Shown: positions 1 to 12,039 of the stretch, piece by piece
Numbering within the stretch: the first letter of the stretch is position 1
How the letters are laid out: each line of letters opens with the position of its first letter
From: Lepidodermella squamata
Taxonomy: Eukaryota > Gastrotricha
Length of the DNA: 64,000 bases
Reading direction: 5' to 3'
Assembly: GCA_047495785.1 (NCBI GenBank)
Contig: JBLDXI010000013.1
Span: 3,224,001 to 3,288,000, forward strand
Notes under the pieces: model-generated
Databases searched by the model: none
Told to the model about the DNA's origin: nothing
Seen by the model: the letters and a program-made list of their open reading frames with translations, nothing else
Program-made: the position numbers and the translations under genes

Positions 1-595
1 ACTGGCGCAAAACCCGCTCGCCGACCAGCGACGACAGCTGCCCGGGTGTCGATGGCAACCGCAATTTCGACTTCAAATGGACCGGCGGCGGTGATCCGTG
101 TGATGAAGATTACTCCGGCACGGGCCCTCTGACGGAACACAACACCCAAAACATCGATGCTTTCATGAAGAAGCAGAACCAGACGCAGCATGGTCTGGCG
201 TTCTTCTCAATTCACACCTATTCCTCAGTGTGGCTCCTGCCCTATGGTTACGCTCGCCGTGCTTACCCTCCAGACTACAACGAACTCGTAATTTTTTAGA
301 AAAATTTTCGAATTTTCTTCCATTGAAATTGTTTCAGCTGCGTGTTGGAAACATCGGCGCTAATGCTTTGATGGCTACTCACAATACGCAGTGGCAAGTT
401 GGAAATATTGTCGACCTGTTGTACGTCGCCGCTGGTAACAGCGCTGATTACTACAAGGGCCACAACTACGTCAAGTACTCGTACGCTATGGAGCTTCGTG
501 GTACCGATTTCGTCGTCCCTCAATCCGATATTGTGCCGTCTGGTCAGGAAGTTGGCAATGGTCTCATGGCAGCTATCCAGGCCATGAAGGCATAA
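1..595 (+). CDS. M14 carboxypeptidase, C-terminal part (CP1)
   Basis: This is the 3' end of a zinc metallocarboxypeptidase gene (family M14, subfamily A/B); the 5' part lies outside the window. Reading starts in frame at base 3 (WRKTRS). Exons are 1-287 and 338-595, with a 50-nt GT-AG intron at 288-337. Visible motifs are the substrate-binding NRN (in GVDGNRNFDF), the third zinc ligand His in SIHTYS, the Tyr248 equivalent in LLYVAAG and the catalytic Glu in MELRG. The first two zinc ligands (HxxE) are off the window. Position 255 (bovine CPA numbering) is Ala, next to Asp-Tyr, so a hydrophobic C-terminal substrate residue is more likely than a basic one. AATAAA lies at about 693-698. By family, the product is a secreted digestive-type exopeptidase. 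Confidence 0.93.
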
Positions 596-736
596 CAATT
601 TGTGATTGCAAAAAAATCAATCAATCGTCCGAAACTTTGACCTAATTATAATTTCATTGTGATTCAAAATAATGACCTATAAATAATATGGAAATAAATG
701 AGTTGAAGTTTTTGACCTACTTAAGGACAAGCACGC

Positions 737-824
737 TGATAAGGTGACCTGAGTCTTATTTCTGAAATCTCACGTGAGTCTAGACACCCAATGGGTGCCA
801 GATGTATACTCTGTAGAGATAAGC
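737..824. promoter_or_regulatory. GATA-type sites upstream of CP2
   Basis: TGATAAGG at 737-744 and AGATAAGC at 817-824 lie 100-190 nt upstream of the CP2 start. The extended GATA-factor core occurs in the same position range before five other carboxypeptidase genes of the window. In animals such sites commonly drive intestine-specific digestive enzymes. No binding data can be inferred from sequence alone. Confidence 0.45.
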
Positions 825-926
825 TGGTCTAATGCCCCAGACTAATAACCCTAACGAAGTCGAGTGAACGCGACCATAATTGGAATTTGGAAATTTTTTT
901 CCGAGTTTTCTCGTAATGCAAGAATA

Positions 927-2640
927 ATGAAGCGAAATACTTTCTTTACGCTAATTTTGTTCGGTTTTTTCCAATTTTCATCCACTAATGAGGCTCACGT
1001 CATAACTGTCAGCGATTCTCACTCATCCGAGCCATTATTAAAGGGTGCCGTTCGATATGATGGAGATCAAGTGTTCAGAATTTACCCGAAAAGTCAGATA
1101 GACATTGAGTTCTTGAACACCGTTGTCCGAGATCATGAACAAGACCAGTCGCTATCATTCTGGAAACAGTCATCGACTATCGGGCAGCCAATCGATATTC
1201 ACGTGAAAGTAGGCAACGTCCCTCGAAATTTTTTGGATTTTTCTTAATACAATTTTTATTCAGGCAACAGCGGTTCAGTGGTTCAAAGTTCAAGTATTGC
1301 ACGCGTACCAAATTCCTTACACAATTCGAATAACGGATCTGCAACGGCACATCGAGCAGACCAATGCGTTCAACGAACAACGGCGGCGAAAATTGGCGGC
1401 TCTTCAGGGCGGAAACAGCAGCGTTGTCGGGCATTTTGTCAGCTACGACGATATTAGCGCTTGGCTCAGCTCGATTTGCACGACCTATCCGAATCTAGCG
1501 CAATGCGGGATCAGCGGAGTTTCGTATGAAAATCGAAAAATTCGCTATATTCGAGTAATTAATGCATTAATTTTCTATTTTAAAATCTCAATTTTTCAAA
1601 AATTAGTTTATTTCTAGTTTTATCAAGATGATTTTGTATAGGATTTTTTAAATTTCAAAATTAATTGAAATTAATTTTTGAAATTTGTAGCTTGGAACCA
1701 CGCCGGCAGCTAACGTTACAAAGCAAAATATTTTGATTTTCGGCGGTATCCACGCTCGCGAATGGCTGTCTCCAGCCACCCTAGTCCACGTTATCAATCA
1801 ATTTGTTCAAAAGTACAGCTCAGATGACGTAGCTAAAAAAATGCTCGACGATTACTACTGGTACATATTGCCCGTCGTGAACCCGGACGGCTACGAATAC
1901 ACGCGGTCTACGGATAGAATGTGGCGAAAAACTCGATCAATTAACACTGGATCGATGTGCGTTGGTGTCGATGGCAATCGAAATTTCGACTTTCATTGGG
2001 GATGTACGTTTCAAATTCAGAATTTTATAAATATTTTAAAATTGTTTTTTTTTACTTTTTTTAGCGAGTTGGAGCACGTGCGCCGAAGACTATTCTGGCC
2101 CTAAGGCGTTTTCTGAAAAGGAAACGCAAAGTCTGTCGATTTTCGCCCAAAACATCAAAGTGAAGAAATTCCTAGCTTTCTTCTCAATCCACACTTATTC
2201 CAAACTCTGGTACGTATTTAATGGGAAAAAATAATTATTTTATACCTCATTTTCCGCAACAGGATGCTACCATACGGTTATAAAAAAAATACTAGGCCTG
2301 ATGACTACAAAGAATTGGTAAAATTTCCGTTTTAGTATAATCTATGTTCTTCGAAATTTATATTCCTAATCAGCTTCGAGTGGGTCAAATCGGCGTCAAA
2401 GCTCTCATGGCAGTGAATAACGAGCGGTGGCGATGTGGCAATATTGTCGATGAGCTGTACGTAGCCGCCGGCAACACTGTGGACTACTTCAAAGGCACCG
2501 GTCTCGCGAAATACTCATTCGTTCTGGAGCTTAGGGGTGATGATTTTGTAGTACCGGAGACGGAAATCGACCCTAGCGGCCACGAAGTCTATGCTGGCTT
2601 TACAGCTGCAGTCGGTGCGATGCAACCAAATAGTGACTAG
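927..2640 (+). CDS. Pro-carboxypeptidase, M14A family (CP2)
   Basis: Complete six-exon gene: 927-1208, 1264-1554, 1691-2003, 2065-2209, 2263-2317 and 2374-2640, joining in frame to 450 aa. An upstream in-frame ATG at 864 exists, but the ATG at 927 begins a good signal peptide (MKRNTFFTLILFGFFQ), so 927 is preferred. After the signal come the activation propeptide (RYDGDQVFRIYP onward) and the peptidase domain: HAREWL (zinc ligands His and Glu), WRKTRS, NRN, SIHTYS (zinc His), Tyr248 in ELYVAAG and catalytic Glu in LELRG. Position 255 is Val, so CPA-like specificity for hydrophobic C-terminal residues is inferred. It is the closest relative of CP1 in the window (shared VAAGN and DYxKG segments). 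It has the most introns of the CPs apart from CP8. AATAAA follows at about 2682. Confidence 0.94.
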
Positions 2641-3074
2641 CTTCTATTAGATTCATAAAATTGTTAAGAGACATTTCGAAATAAACGAACTGAGTGAACA
2701 ATTAGCATCTGAATATTCTGGAATCAATAAAGCCTCGATTTAAAACTGCAGAAATTGCTTTTTTTGCGCTCCTGTTTAAATTTCGAATTTTCAGTTACAG
2801 ATGATAAATATAAAAATCCTAAATAATTATCTTGTGTCTTGAGGCGACTTTTTGCGTCCCACTTCATCCTATAAATCTCCGATCTCTATGCCTTAAACTA
2901 GAAAGGTAAGTACTTGTTGACTTTTCCTGCCATTGAAATCGATTTTGAATCGGAAGATCGCCCATCGCTTTGTTATGCACACGGCAATTCAGCTTTTAAA
3001 TAAATAATAAATTCTGTAATAAAAGTCTCCAAGCTATTTTTATTCTGATTTGCGCTGGAAAGAACCGGAGCAAA
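2641..3074. other. Intergenic, CP2 to LGIC-1
   Basis: This AT-rich spacer holds two AATAAA poly(A) signals for CP2 near 2682 and 2726. No ORF with family character and no repeat shared with the other spacers was seen. The start of LGIC-1 follows a purine-rich leader without a clear TATA box. Confidence 0.5.
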
Positions 3075-4692
3075 ATGATTTTCTGGGTGCTATTGTTAGT
3101 TAAATCAGCCTTAAGTGAGACGAATCCGGGCTGCGCGAACGCAATCGTTTCTGAGAAAGAAATTTTAGATGCTGTTTTCGTAAATTATTCAGCAAAATCA
3201 CGGCCGCGGCGAAAATTCGCCGAACATGTTTCGGTATCAGTCGGCTTTCGAATCCTATCAATAAAGGAATTTGTAGAACAGCAGAATCGCATTGTTTTCG
3301 ACGGATATTTTGTCCTTGTAATTCAGTATTATTCGATTTTTTTTCAATCATTATCGCCTTTTTTGTAGAGCTGGAAGGATGATTACCTTCGATGGAACGA
3401 TACACCTCGGCTAAATTGTGTAGACGGCATACTTGGAGATCATCAAACCGCATGGCGACCAGATTTATTTGTTGTCTCGGGGTAAAAGTTGGAACATTAT
3501 AAAATCACGATAAATTGACAGCAATTTTAACAGCGATTATCCATCTCTCGAGTCAACTGCTAAGATGTATGTGAATATGGATGGAACTATCCTCTATTAC
3601 CCTCAGGGCGAAATTGCCGTCAGTTGCCAGCTCGATCTAAGGTACTATCCATTCGACTACCAGATCTGCAAAGTCATGCTCGAAAGTTGGAACTATGTTC
3701 GCTCGAAACAAAAATTGCAACTTGATAAAAAGCCTTTCGCCAAGTCGCCGAATTTCTGGACCGAGCATGGCGAGTGGGAAGTTGTTGCAAATCACTCTGC
3801 AATTTGTCAACTAAAATACTTCAGCAGTGATGTCGATTTGTACGACGGGGTATTAATTCTTAAAAGATTTTATTTAAAAAATAAGCAACTTTTTTAATAG
3901 GCCGCTTTCGCCATTTTATTGAAGCGACGGCCTCTCTTTTATTTCACAAACACAATACTTCCTAGCCTGCTGATAGCATTTGTCGAACTGGTCGTATTCC
4001 TGCTACCTGTAAGTATTTTTCCGAATAATTAAACTTATTTTATCTGCCCATTTTTACTAGGAGACTGAAGTGCCGAAAATCGAAATATCATTCACGTGTC
4101 TATTGGCATACACAGTTTTTCATGTAATTTTTTAATTATTCATTATTTGATTATATTTTAGTTTAATTATTCTATATAGGATATGACGTCGTCATCGCTG
4201 CCAAGGTAATTGATATTTCATTCCACGTAAAATTATTAGCAATTATATTTTAAAGATCAAGCAAAGGCGTACCGTTGCTGTCCCTGTACATATTCCTTCA
4301 GGTAACTTAGAAAACGTAATATCTTTGTTCAATCCAATTTGCTACTTTCGTAGATGATATGCATTGCTGCTATCGCTCTCGCTGGTGAGGCGATAGTTGT
4401 TTTTCTCGGTCATACTGCGAACCGAAAATCCGAACCTCCTCGACCTTGGCTACTAACAACAATGAAGGCACTTGGCCGACCTTTCTGCGTGAAATTCGAC
4501 CTTCAGCGAGTCCTGCCCATCGACGCAAAGGTGATGCAAGAGACAATTAGAAGGCAGTGGCTTTTAATCGCCACAGTCTTCGAACGAATCTGTGCCTTGA
4601 CTTATTTCATGGCTATTACTGTTACACCGATTTTTATGTTTCTCGTCGCACCTGTGCCAAAAACTGTTGCAGATATATTGCACTTATGCTAA
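3075..4692 (+). CDS. Cys-loop ligand-gated channel, 5-HT3/nAChR-like (LGIC-1)
   Basis: Eight exons (3075-3317, 3369-3481, 3534-3849, 3901-4008, 4061-4123, 4180-4205, 4256-4301, 4354-4692) give a 417-aa subunit. Order: signal peptide (about 1-15), extracellular ligand-binding domain with loop A WRPD, 13-residue Cys-loop (CQLDLRYYPFDYQIC) and loop B Trp (SWN), then M1 after KRRPLFYF, M2, M3, a short cytoplasmic loop and M4 near the C-terminus. Loop C has no vicinal cysteine pair, so this is not a classical nicotinic alpha subunit. In M2, aligned without gaps to 5-HT3 from 0' Lys to the Leu-Pro at 22'-23', position 2' is Glu and position -1' is Pro. The expected role is a plasma-membrane ion channel subunit in a pentamer; the ligand is unknown. 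LGIC-2 is the closest paralogue, with identical exon lengths. The acceptor before exon 7 is AAG, not CAG/TAG. Confidence 0.94.
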
Positions 4693-5244
4693 CTGAGCTG
4701 CTCATTTTAAGTAGGAATAAAGGTAATTATTTGGCTTAAGGAAATGATAATTCAAATCGTTACCTAATAATTCCATTTTAATGAACCAATCATTGGGAAA
4801 ATTCCTACGAATGGTTGGAAATTACGGAATTTTTTCTGAATTTTCCAAATTTTTCCCAGACTCGAGCTGACCGCCAAAACCTGCAAAGTTAATTGAAGCT
4901 ATATGTTTCCTATTCCTGTTTAAAAAGACCTGGAGGATTATGCTTAAAACAATTTTCTCAGTTCAGTTCGCAAAAAATAATTAAACTCGAAATCGCTAGT
5001 GCTCCAATTATTCATGAGACCGGGGCATTCACTCCACGGAAGCCAATGATTTACCTGGTATTTGCGAACTAGACATTTCACAATGACGTCATTGACCTTA
5101 AATCAGGCGCATGCCCACTTTCCGCAATACGCATTCCGCAAACAAACTCGATCGAGTTTTGCGAATGATTATTTATTTATTCATAAATTACGGTACCTGT
5201 TACCTGGTATAGCTCAGCTTTGGGAAATCGCATAGCTTTTTAAA
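4693..5244. other. Intergenic, LGIC-1 to LGIC-2
   Basis: About 550 nt of AT-rich DNA with no supportable gene. A U-rich sequence ending in TTTTAAA directly precedes the LGIC-2 start. No duplicated module shared with the later LGIC spacers was recognised. Confidence 0.45.
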
Positions 5245-6868
5245 ATGATGTTTTGGATTCTTCTGTTGGCAAATTCAAACTTGGCTGACGCAGCTCTTAA
5301 TTGCAGTAATACCATCGTTTCTGAAAAAGACGTTGTCGAAACAGTTTTCGTTAATTATTCACTCAAATCGCGGCCCCGCCGTAAGTTCGCGGACCCTGTT
5401 TTGGTATCAGTCGGCTTGCGACTCCTCTCGATCAAGGATTTTGTAGAACAGCAGAATCGCATTGTTTTCGATGGATATTTCGCCCTGGTTATATTCAAGA
5501 TCCGTATTTATCGAATAATGTCAAACTTGAAATTTTATATATTAAGACCTGGGTGGACGAATACCTACGATGGAACGATACGCCAAGATTAAATTGCGTT
5601 TATGGTATTTTAGGAGATCATCAAACAGCATGGCGTCCCGATTTGATTCTTGTTTCAGGGTAATTTTTAGAAAAATTATGTACCGGATTGAATTCGCGAT
5701 TTTAAACAGTGACTACCCCTCCTTGGAATCCTCGGCTAGGATGTTTGTCAACAGCGATGGAACAATCAATTACTACCCTCAGGGCGAAATTGCAGTCAGT
5801 TGCCAACTCGACCTGAAGTACTACCCGTTCGACTACCAAGTCTGTAAAATTATGCTTGAAAGCTGGAATTACGCCCACCCCCTGCAAGCATTGCAACTTG
5901 AAAGAAGGCCATTCGCTGAAGCTCCGAAAATTTGGACCGAGAATGGCGAATGGGAAGTAATTGCCAATTACTCCAAGATCTGCCAACTGACCTACCTGAG
6001 TAGTGATTATGATTTATATGACGGGGTAATTTTCGGCAAATATTCTTATAATTGCCATAACAATTTTTCTTTAATCTTAGGCCACGTTCGCTATTTTAAT
6101 AAAGCGCCGGCCTTTGTATTATTTTACTAGCATAATATTGCCTAGCATGCTGATCGGATTCGTTGAACTCGTCGTGTTCCTACTTCCTGTAAAAATTCAA
6201 GATTTTCAATCATTTTAATTTCTTTTTTCAAATTTTTCAGGCAACTGAGATGCCAAAAATCGAAATATCATTCACGTGTCTATTGGCTTATACAGTATTC
6301 CATGTAAATTCGGAAATTATTGTATCATGATGTTTATTATTGATCTTGTTCTAGGACATGACTTCATCTTCGCTGCCCAGGTATTTCAAATAAAAATAAA
6401 TTAACATGAAAATATTATCTCACTTCAAGATCGAGCAATGGCGTGCCGCTGCTTTCATTTTACATATTCCTTCAGGTGAAAATTTCATTTTAATTAATGT
6501 TTTCTTTATAATTTTTGCTAATTTTATAGATGATCTACATTGCCGCTGTAGCTCTTAGCGGTGAAGCGATAGTCGTATATCTCGCCAACATGGCAAACCA
6601 CAAATCCGAACCTCCTCAGCCATGGCTACTGGCAATAATGAAGGCACTTGGCCGACCTTTATGCGTAAATTTCGACCATCAGCGAATCATGCCTATCGAA
6701 GCGAAGGTGCTTCAAGAGACTATAAGAAGGCAGTGGCTTTTAATCGCGACTGTATTCGAGCGATTTTGTGCTTTGACTTATTTCACGGCTATAACTGTAA
6801 CGCCGATTGTTATGTTCCTCCTTGTTCCATGTTCAAAGACTCCGATTGATTTAATGAAGCTATGCTGA
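5245..6868 (+). CDS. Cys-loop ligand-gated channel (LGIC-2)
   Basis: Eight exons with exactly the LGIC-1 exon lengths: 5245-5487, 5547-5659, 5710-6025, 6081-6188, 6241-6303, 6355-6380, 6430-6475 and 6530-6868; 417 aa. Signal peptide (MMFWILLLANSNLADA), ligand-binding domain with Cys-loop CQLDLKYYPFDYQVC, and four membrane spans. The pore segment reads MPKIEISFTCLLAYTVF, again with Glu at 2' and Asp at 16'. Two acceptors are AAG (before exons 2 and 7). The intracellular M3-M4 loop is only about 60 residues and lacks the long regulatory loop common in nicotinic subunits. It is clearly a tandem duplicate of LGIC-1, and both sit on the same strand. Whether they co-assemble cannot be told. Confidence 0.94.
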
Positions 6869-7021
6869 AACTGATATTGGAATTGTAAAATCAATGGCTT
6901 CAGTTTAAAAATATATTTACGAATCGGAAATTGCGATTTTTTTGGCACTTCGAGATAGCAATAAAATTCGCCGATTTTTCAGGTTTGCAGAATCAGTTTG
7001 TTTGTAAAGCAAAGCAGGGCC

Positions 7022-9547
7022 ATGGATTTGAAACATGTTTCCTTACTCACGCTCGGTTTTATAATTGTTCCAATTCTTACTGTTGCCAATTCACAAGATC
7101 TCGCATGTGAAGACCCGAAACTATTCGTATCCGAGAAAGATGTCCTAGCTAAAGTATTTGAAGGCTATGCCACACAGGCTAGACCTCGAAACAGGTACTC
7201 GGATAACGTCACGGTCACGGTTGGCTTGCGGCTCTTTTCCATCAAAGAATTCATCGAGCAGCAAAATACCATCATTTTCGACGGATTTTTCGCCATGGTT
7301 ATTATTCGCTAATTTTTTGATAATTTTAATTAAATCTGTTGACTAGAAATGGAGTGATGATTTCCTGAAATGGAACGACGTCCCGCCTCTCAATTGCGTC
7401 GCTTCGATATTGGTTGAGCATGAATCAGCATGGCGGCCCGATTTGTTTATAGTATCAAGGTTTGCGTGATTTGCGTGGCCAATTTGACATTAAGGCGGCT
7501 TTTTTCTATTTTTCAAAGCGATTATCAAAGCCTTGAGGGCAAAAGTAAAATCTGGATTGAGAGTGATGGCCGGGCTTATTACTATCCACAGGGCGAGATA
7601 CCCGTCAATTGCAACCTGGATCTCACGTACTACCCCTTTGACTACCAGATTTGCAAAATTAAACTGGAAAGCTGGAATTACGATGAGGGTCTGCAAAGCA
7701 TTGTCTTGCAAAATAATCCATTCATGAAATATCCGAATTTCTGGAGCGAAAATGGCGAATGGGAGTTGGTTGACAATCGGACAGATCTTGTTCACGAGCT
7801 TTACATTGGAAACGGCGATAAACGCTTTGATAGCGTATGATTCAAAAAATTCGAAAAATATTAAAAAAAAAAGAAATATATCTATAGATTGTTTACACGG
7901 TGCTATTGAAGCGAAGGACGTTTTTCTATTTCACGAATATGATCCTTCCTAGCATTTTAATCGCATTCGTCGAACTCGCAGTTTTCCTGTTACCCGTAAG
8001 TTGGATCCCGGAATTCGTTAATTCAACATAGTACTCTAGAGGAAGCTACATAGTAAACATAGTAAACATAGTAATTTTGCATAATAACACTTTTAAGTTG
8101 GATTTTTTAAAAAGACGCGAGCGAAGCGAGCAATGCATTTCAGCGACCGAAAACCTTGCCCCGCCGTGAAACGCGAGCAAAGCGAGCATCACGGGGCAAG
8201 GTTTTCGATCGAGCAAAGCGAGCTGAGTCGAGCGTAGCGAGAAGGCAGTGTGCTATCGAACTTTAATTTTTTCGAGCGGAGCGAGAACAACTAGTGAAAT
8301 ACTGTGCTGCGACAGTCGAACGCCCTATCGCCCGATGATTTCGGTAAAGCAAAGCTAGATTGATGATGTTTACTTCAAGGTCAACACCTTGCAATCACGA
8401 TGAAGGCCCTCTATAGTCATCTCAATTTCTATTCCCGAATCTTATAGAAAGTACATTTTTCGAAATCATCAAAATAATTGAAATCCCTGCTTAGATGAGT
8501 TGAAGCGAGTGATTCTCAAACATTCGCTCATTATTTATGTTCCAGACACAGAAACTGGATGAGAAACTCCGAAAAATTGTGCGTTTAGGTACGCGCAAAG
8601 CGGTTCAGAATAACCAAATTGCACATTTGGAGCTTTTTAGTTTTAAGATGGATTTTTTATTTTTGCGAAATTACTCTTCCTATGTGATTTTTCGCATTTT
8701 TTAGGGGTATAAACCCACGTAAAACGAAGAGGGTAACTGCTTCCTCCCGAGTACTATGTAAAATAGAGCCCACGATCCGGCTAGTTTCTCGGAAAAATCA
8801 CATAATAAGCCTCGGCTTCGCCTCGTCTTATTATGTGAGTTTTTCCTCGAAACTGGCCTCCTCTAGGGCTCTATCTATACATATTTCCGCCCATTCAGAT
8901 CGATGAGGTTGCCAAGGTCGAAATTTCCTTCACTTGCTTGCTGGCCTATACGGTTTTCCAGGTAAATTTATTAAAATGACCGCTAAGTTTCAAAATCAAA
9001 TGCTCTCTAGGATATGATCTCGCAAAGCATTCCAAGGTGAGAAATACTGATTTAAAATCATCATTCATCTTTCAACGCACAATATTTTCAAAGATCAAGC
9101 GACGGAATTCCATTACTTTCATTCTACATTTTTTGTCAGGTTCGCATTCAAATCGATCTATCAGTTTTTCATAAATTTGATTTTCAGATGATTTACATCA
9201 GTTTAATTGCTCTTACAAGTGAAGCTATTGTTGTTTCCATTGCTCATTCAGCGGAGAACGATCCACCAACTCCACCCGGATTCTTGTTAGTTCCTACGAC
9301 CTTGATCGCTCGAATTCTCTGCCTGAGGAACAATACGAAAATAACGACTGCTACCCACAAAATTTCCGAAGCTGCGAAGAAAGAATTTATTCGAGAGCAA
9401 TGGATTTTAATTGCGAGGGTAATTGAAAGAACGAGCGCGATGTTGTATTTCGCAGCTATTACAATAACGCCTATTGTCATGTTTGGATTCGCACCTGTAA
9501 CCCGAACGATACCGAAGACTCAAATGTATTCGGATGTCAATTTTTAG
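7022..9547 (+). CDS. Cys-loop ligand-gated channel with enlarged intron (LGIC-3)
   Basis: Eight exons: 7022-7297, 7347-7459, 7519-7834, 7888-7995, 8899-8961, 9011-9036, 9094-9139 and 9188-9547; 435 aa. An upstream in-frame ATG (6998) is possible, but the ATG at 7022 starts a better signal peptide (MDLKHVSLLTLGFIIVP). Cys-loop CNLDLTYYPFDYQIC, loop B SWN; pore VAKVEISFTCLLAYTVF with Ala at -1' and Glu at 2'. Exon lengths match LGIC-1/2 except for the first and last. The intron before M2 is 903 nt instead of about 50 because repeat DNA has inserted. The acceptors before exons 3 and 7 are AAG. The C-terminus has a longer tail after M4 than in LGIC-1/2. It is an intermediate lineage: gene structure like LGIC-1/2, residues in M3-M4 closer to LGIC-4 to -7. 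Confidence 0.92.
7996..8898. repeat. Repeat-rich intron of LGIC-3 with two hairpins
   Basis: Inside the LGIC-3 intron two inverted repeats are visible. A 16-bp perfect pair, 8148-8163 and 8192-8207 (CGAAAACCTTGCCCCG and its complement), encloses a loop of GCGAGCAAAGCGAGC type. A longer imperfect palindrome spans about 8756-8883, with a core CACATAATAAG ... CTTATTATGTG. GCGAGC(G/A)AAGCGAGC-like words also recur at about 8117, 8173, 8211 and 8274, and a short AACATAGTA tandem lies near 8054. This looks like one or two inserted fold-back elements; no coding sequence was seen. Confidence 0.7.
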
Positions 9548-10074
9548 CCACGAATTATGGCAACTTATCGTGAATCAAAGCTATGAGCCTCGATTTAATG
9601 TGTTTTCAGTGTTTTATTGCACAATTTTATATTCGTTATACACATTTTTCCTATAATATGTAAAGAACGAACCCAGCTGCTGTTCTAGTATTTATACTGG
9701 TGTATAAAAATCTATTCGGTTTGATGAATCGAAATGAACTCTAAATCAAATACCATATGCGCAATCTTTATTTACCAGCCATATGTTGCGTACTAAAAAT
9801 CAAAACTATGCAAGAGAGATAAAATCAATCTCGTCTAGGTACTATAAAGCCCAGGTAAAAAAATACCCACGAACTCTCAGCTTGTGTTCAATAAATTTAC
9901 GAGCGGGCAGTTTCATACTAATTTTGATGAAAACCATGAATATTTTATTGGAAGCAGATAATATATAAACTTCTGCTCAACTGGGTAATGCCTATATATT
10001 CATTGCTCGAGTTATTTTTTCCGGAAAAACGCAAGTCAATTCAGTTCATCAATTTCAGCATTATCGTCCAAAAA
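9548..10074. other. Intergenic, LGIC-3 to LGIC-4, with module shared by later LGIC spacers
   Basis: Around 9746-9800 is a sequence (TTTACCAGCCATATGTTGCG, then TACTA and an A-rich run with CAAAAC) that recurs upstream of LGIC-5 (14881-14918) and LGIC-6 (19742-19786). It was duplicated with the channels and may be a promoter or an old transcribed element. A U-rich tract ending TTTCAG lies 18 nt before the LGIC-4 start at 10075. No gene was found here. Confidence 0.5.
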
Positions 10075-11615
10075 ATGAGGCTTCTTATTTTCATCGCATT
10101 GCTAACATCCCGCGAAACCTTAGCCGAAGTCTGTGATGCGAACATCACAGTCTCGGAGGGTGACGTCATAAACAAGGTATTGGAGAACTACTCGTCTCAG
10201 GGCCGTCCGAGGCGGAAAGCCTTCGAAACCGTCGAAGTTGGAGTGCAACTCAATCTATTAGGCATAAAGGAATTCATCGAGCGGCAAAATGATATCATAC
10301 TCGAATTGTTTTTCCTTTTGGTAAGCTAATTCCAATACAATTTTTCTACAATAAGCAATAATTCTCATTTTCATAAGAACTGGCACGATGATTTCTTAGC
10401 TTGGAATGACACTTACCCGTATCGTTGCATTAATGAAATTTTGATGTCCAATGAACTCGTTTGGAGACCAGATTTCTATATAGCTACAGGGTGAGTCATC
10501 CTTAACTGGGCATATTTTTTCAATATCTTTTCTGTTTCCTAGAGACTATACATCTTTGGAAAAGGATAAACGGATAGGTTTCAGCAAGGATGGAAAGGCT
10601 CTTTACAGCCCTCATGGAGATTTGTCAATAAAGTGCCCCTTAGATCTGGTTTATTTCCCATTCGACTACCAAATCTGCACCATTTCTTTGATGAGCTGGA
10701 ACTCGCCAAAATCAAAGCTAGCAATCGGCCTTCACTCGGAACCTTTCATGAGACATGGTCACCTATGGTCGGAGAATGGCGAGTGGGAAATTCTCGGCAA
10801 CAACACTGAATTAATTTTTTCTGTTTATGGCACTGATGAAATCTACGAAACGTTGGAGTTTAAACTACTCCTGAAGCGAAGACCGTCGTTTTACATAGTC
10901 AACATCATCATTCCAAGTATTCTCATTGCAGTTGTTGAAGTTGTTGTATTCCTCTTACCAGTAAGTTTCACCCTCTCATAAGATTTCACATATTTGACTT
11001 CGCTTTTCAGATCACGGAGGTGCCTAAAGTTGAAATTTCTTTCACTTGCCTTTTGGCTTATGCCGTTTTTCTCAACATGATTTCATCGGAACTACCCAAG
11101 TAAGCTTTCATGCGAGTGCCTATGAATCATCAAGGATGTCCATTTATTCGTTAGGTCTAACGGGGGCATTCCTTTACTCTCGCTCTACACAATTCTTATG
11201 GTGAGTTATTTCATCTCATATTTAAATGATTATTCCGTCTATTTTTCTCTAACAGATGATTTATATTGGAGTGATCGCTTTGATTAGCCAAGCCGTTGTA
11301 GTAAGCGCTGCACATGGTGCTGCCAAAAGACGGAAACCCCCACCCAAATTTCTCATATGCCTTGCTCGACCAATCGGGAGAATTTTATGTGTTTCGGACG
11401 AGAGCATACTCCATTCGCAGCAGCCTAGCTCTGACAACAACGAAGGCCGAATTTCTGATGATACTGCAAAAGACTTGAGGAAGAGAGTTATAAGGGAGCA
11501 GTGGAACTTTATCGCTCAAGCACTGGAACGTTCAAGTGCCTTGGTCTATGTTGCTGCGATCACTATAACGCCAACGGTTATGTTTTTCAGTCTGCCGCAG
11601 TCTAAATCCCTTTGA
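10075..11615 (+). CDS. Cys-loop ligand-gated channel (LGIC-4)
   Basis: Six exons: 10075-10320, 10378-10490, 10543-10960, 11011-11099, 11155-11200 and 11256-11615; 423 aa. The ATG at 10075 is chosen over 9988 because it begins a signal peptide (MRLLIFIALLTSRETLA). Cys-loop CPLDLVYFPFDYQIC, loop A WRPDFY, loop B SWN, KRRPSFY before M1; pore VPKVEISFTCLLAYAVF with Glu at 2' and Asn at 16'. Compared with LGIC-1 to -3, two introns are absent: exon 3 equals their exons 3 and 4 with a few codons difference, and exon 4 equals their exons 5 and 6. The first intron ends in AAG. It founds the LGIC-4 to -7 subgroup, and its 3' neighbour CP3 is part of the same duplication unit as LGIC-7/CP4. Confidence 0.94.
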
Positions 11616-12039
11616 AAATTAATGGATGTGAGCGTGAGATTGATTGAAGAATAAAACGAATGGTAACAAGTTTGACTGCGCAAGATTTTGCCTCCGCTTC
11701 AAAACGATTAAGGAATCAATCTAGACGAAAGTGAAGCTCATATCTTTCAAGTTTACAGATGGTTCCAGCTTTCATGTCTACAATGGTTTTATTCCTTGCA
11801 CCTGTCAGATTTTGCATCACTGCATCATGTCAGATTTTCATGCCGACTCCGCACATTCTGTCGAAGCTTTTTAGGAAAAGCATAGCAAACTCCCATCTAA
11901 TACACTTATCACAATTCGCGGTTTTATCCAGCAAAGCAATTATTTTAAGATTGAAGAAAACAAACAACTCCTCTGTTTTTTCTGCTTGTCACACCCAACT
12001 TGGCATTGCCGGTAGACGTGATTAATTAGTGGCAAAAAA

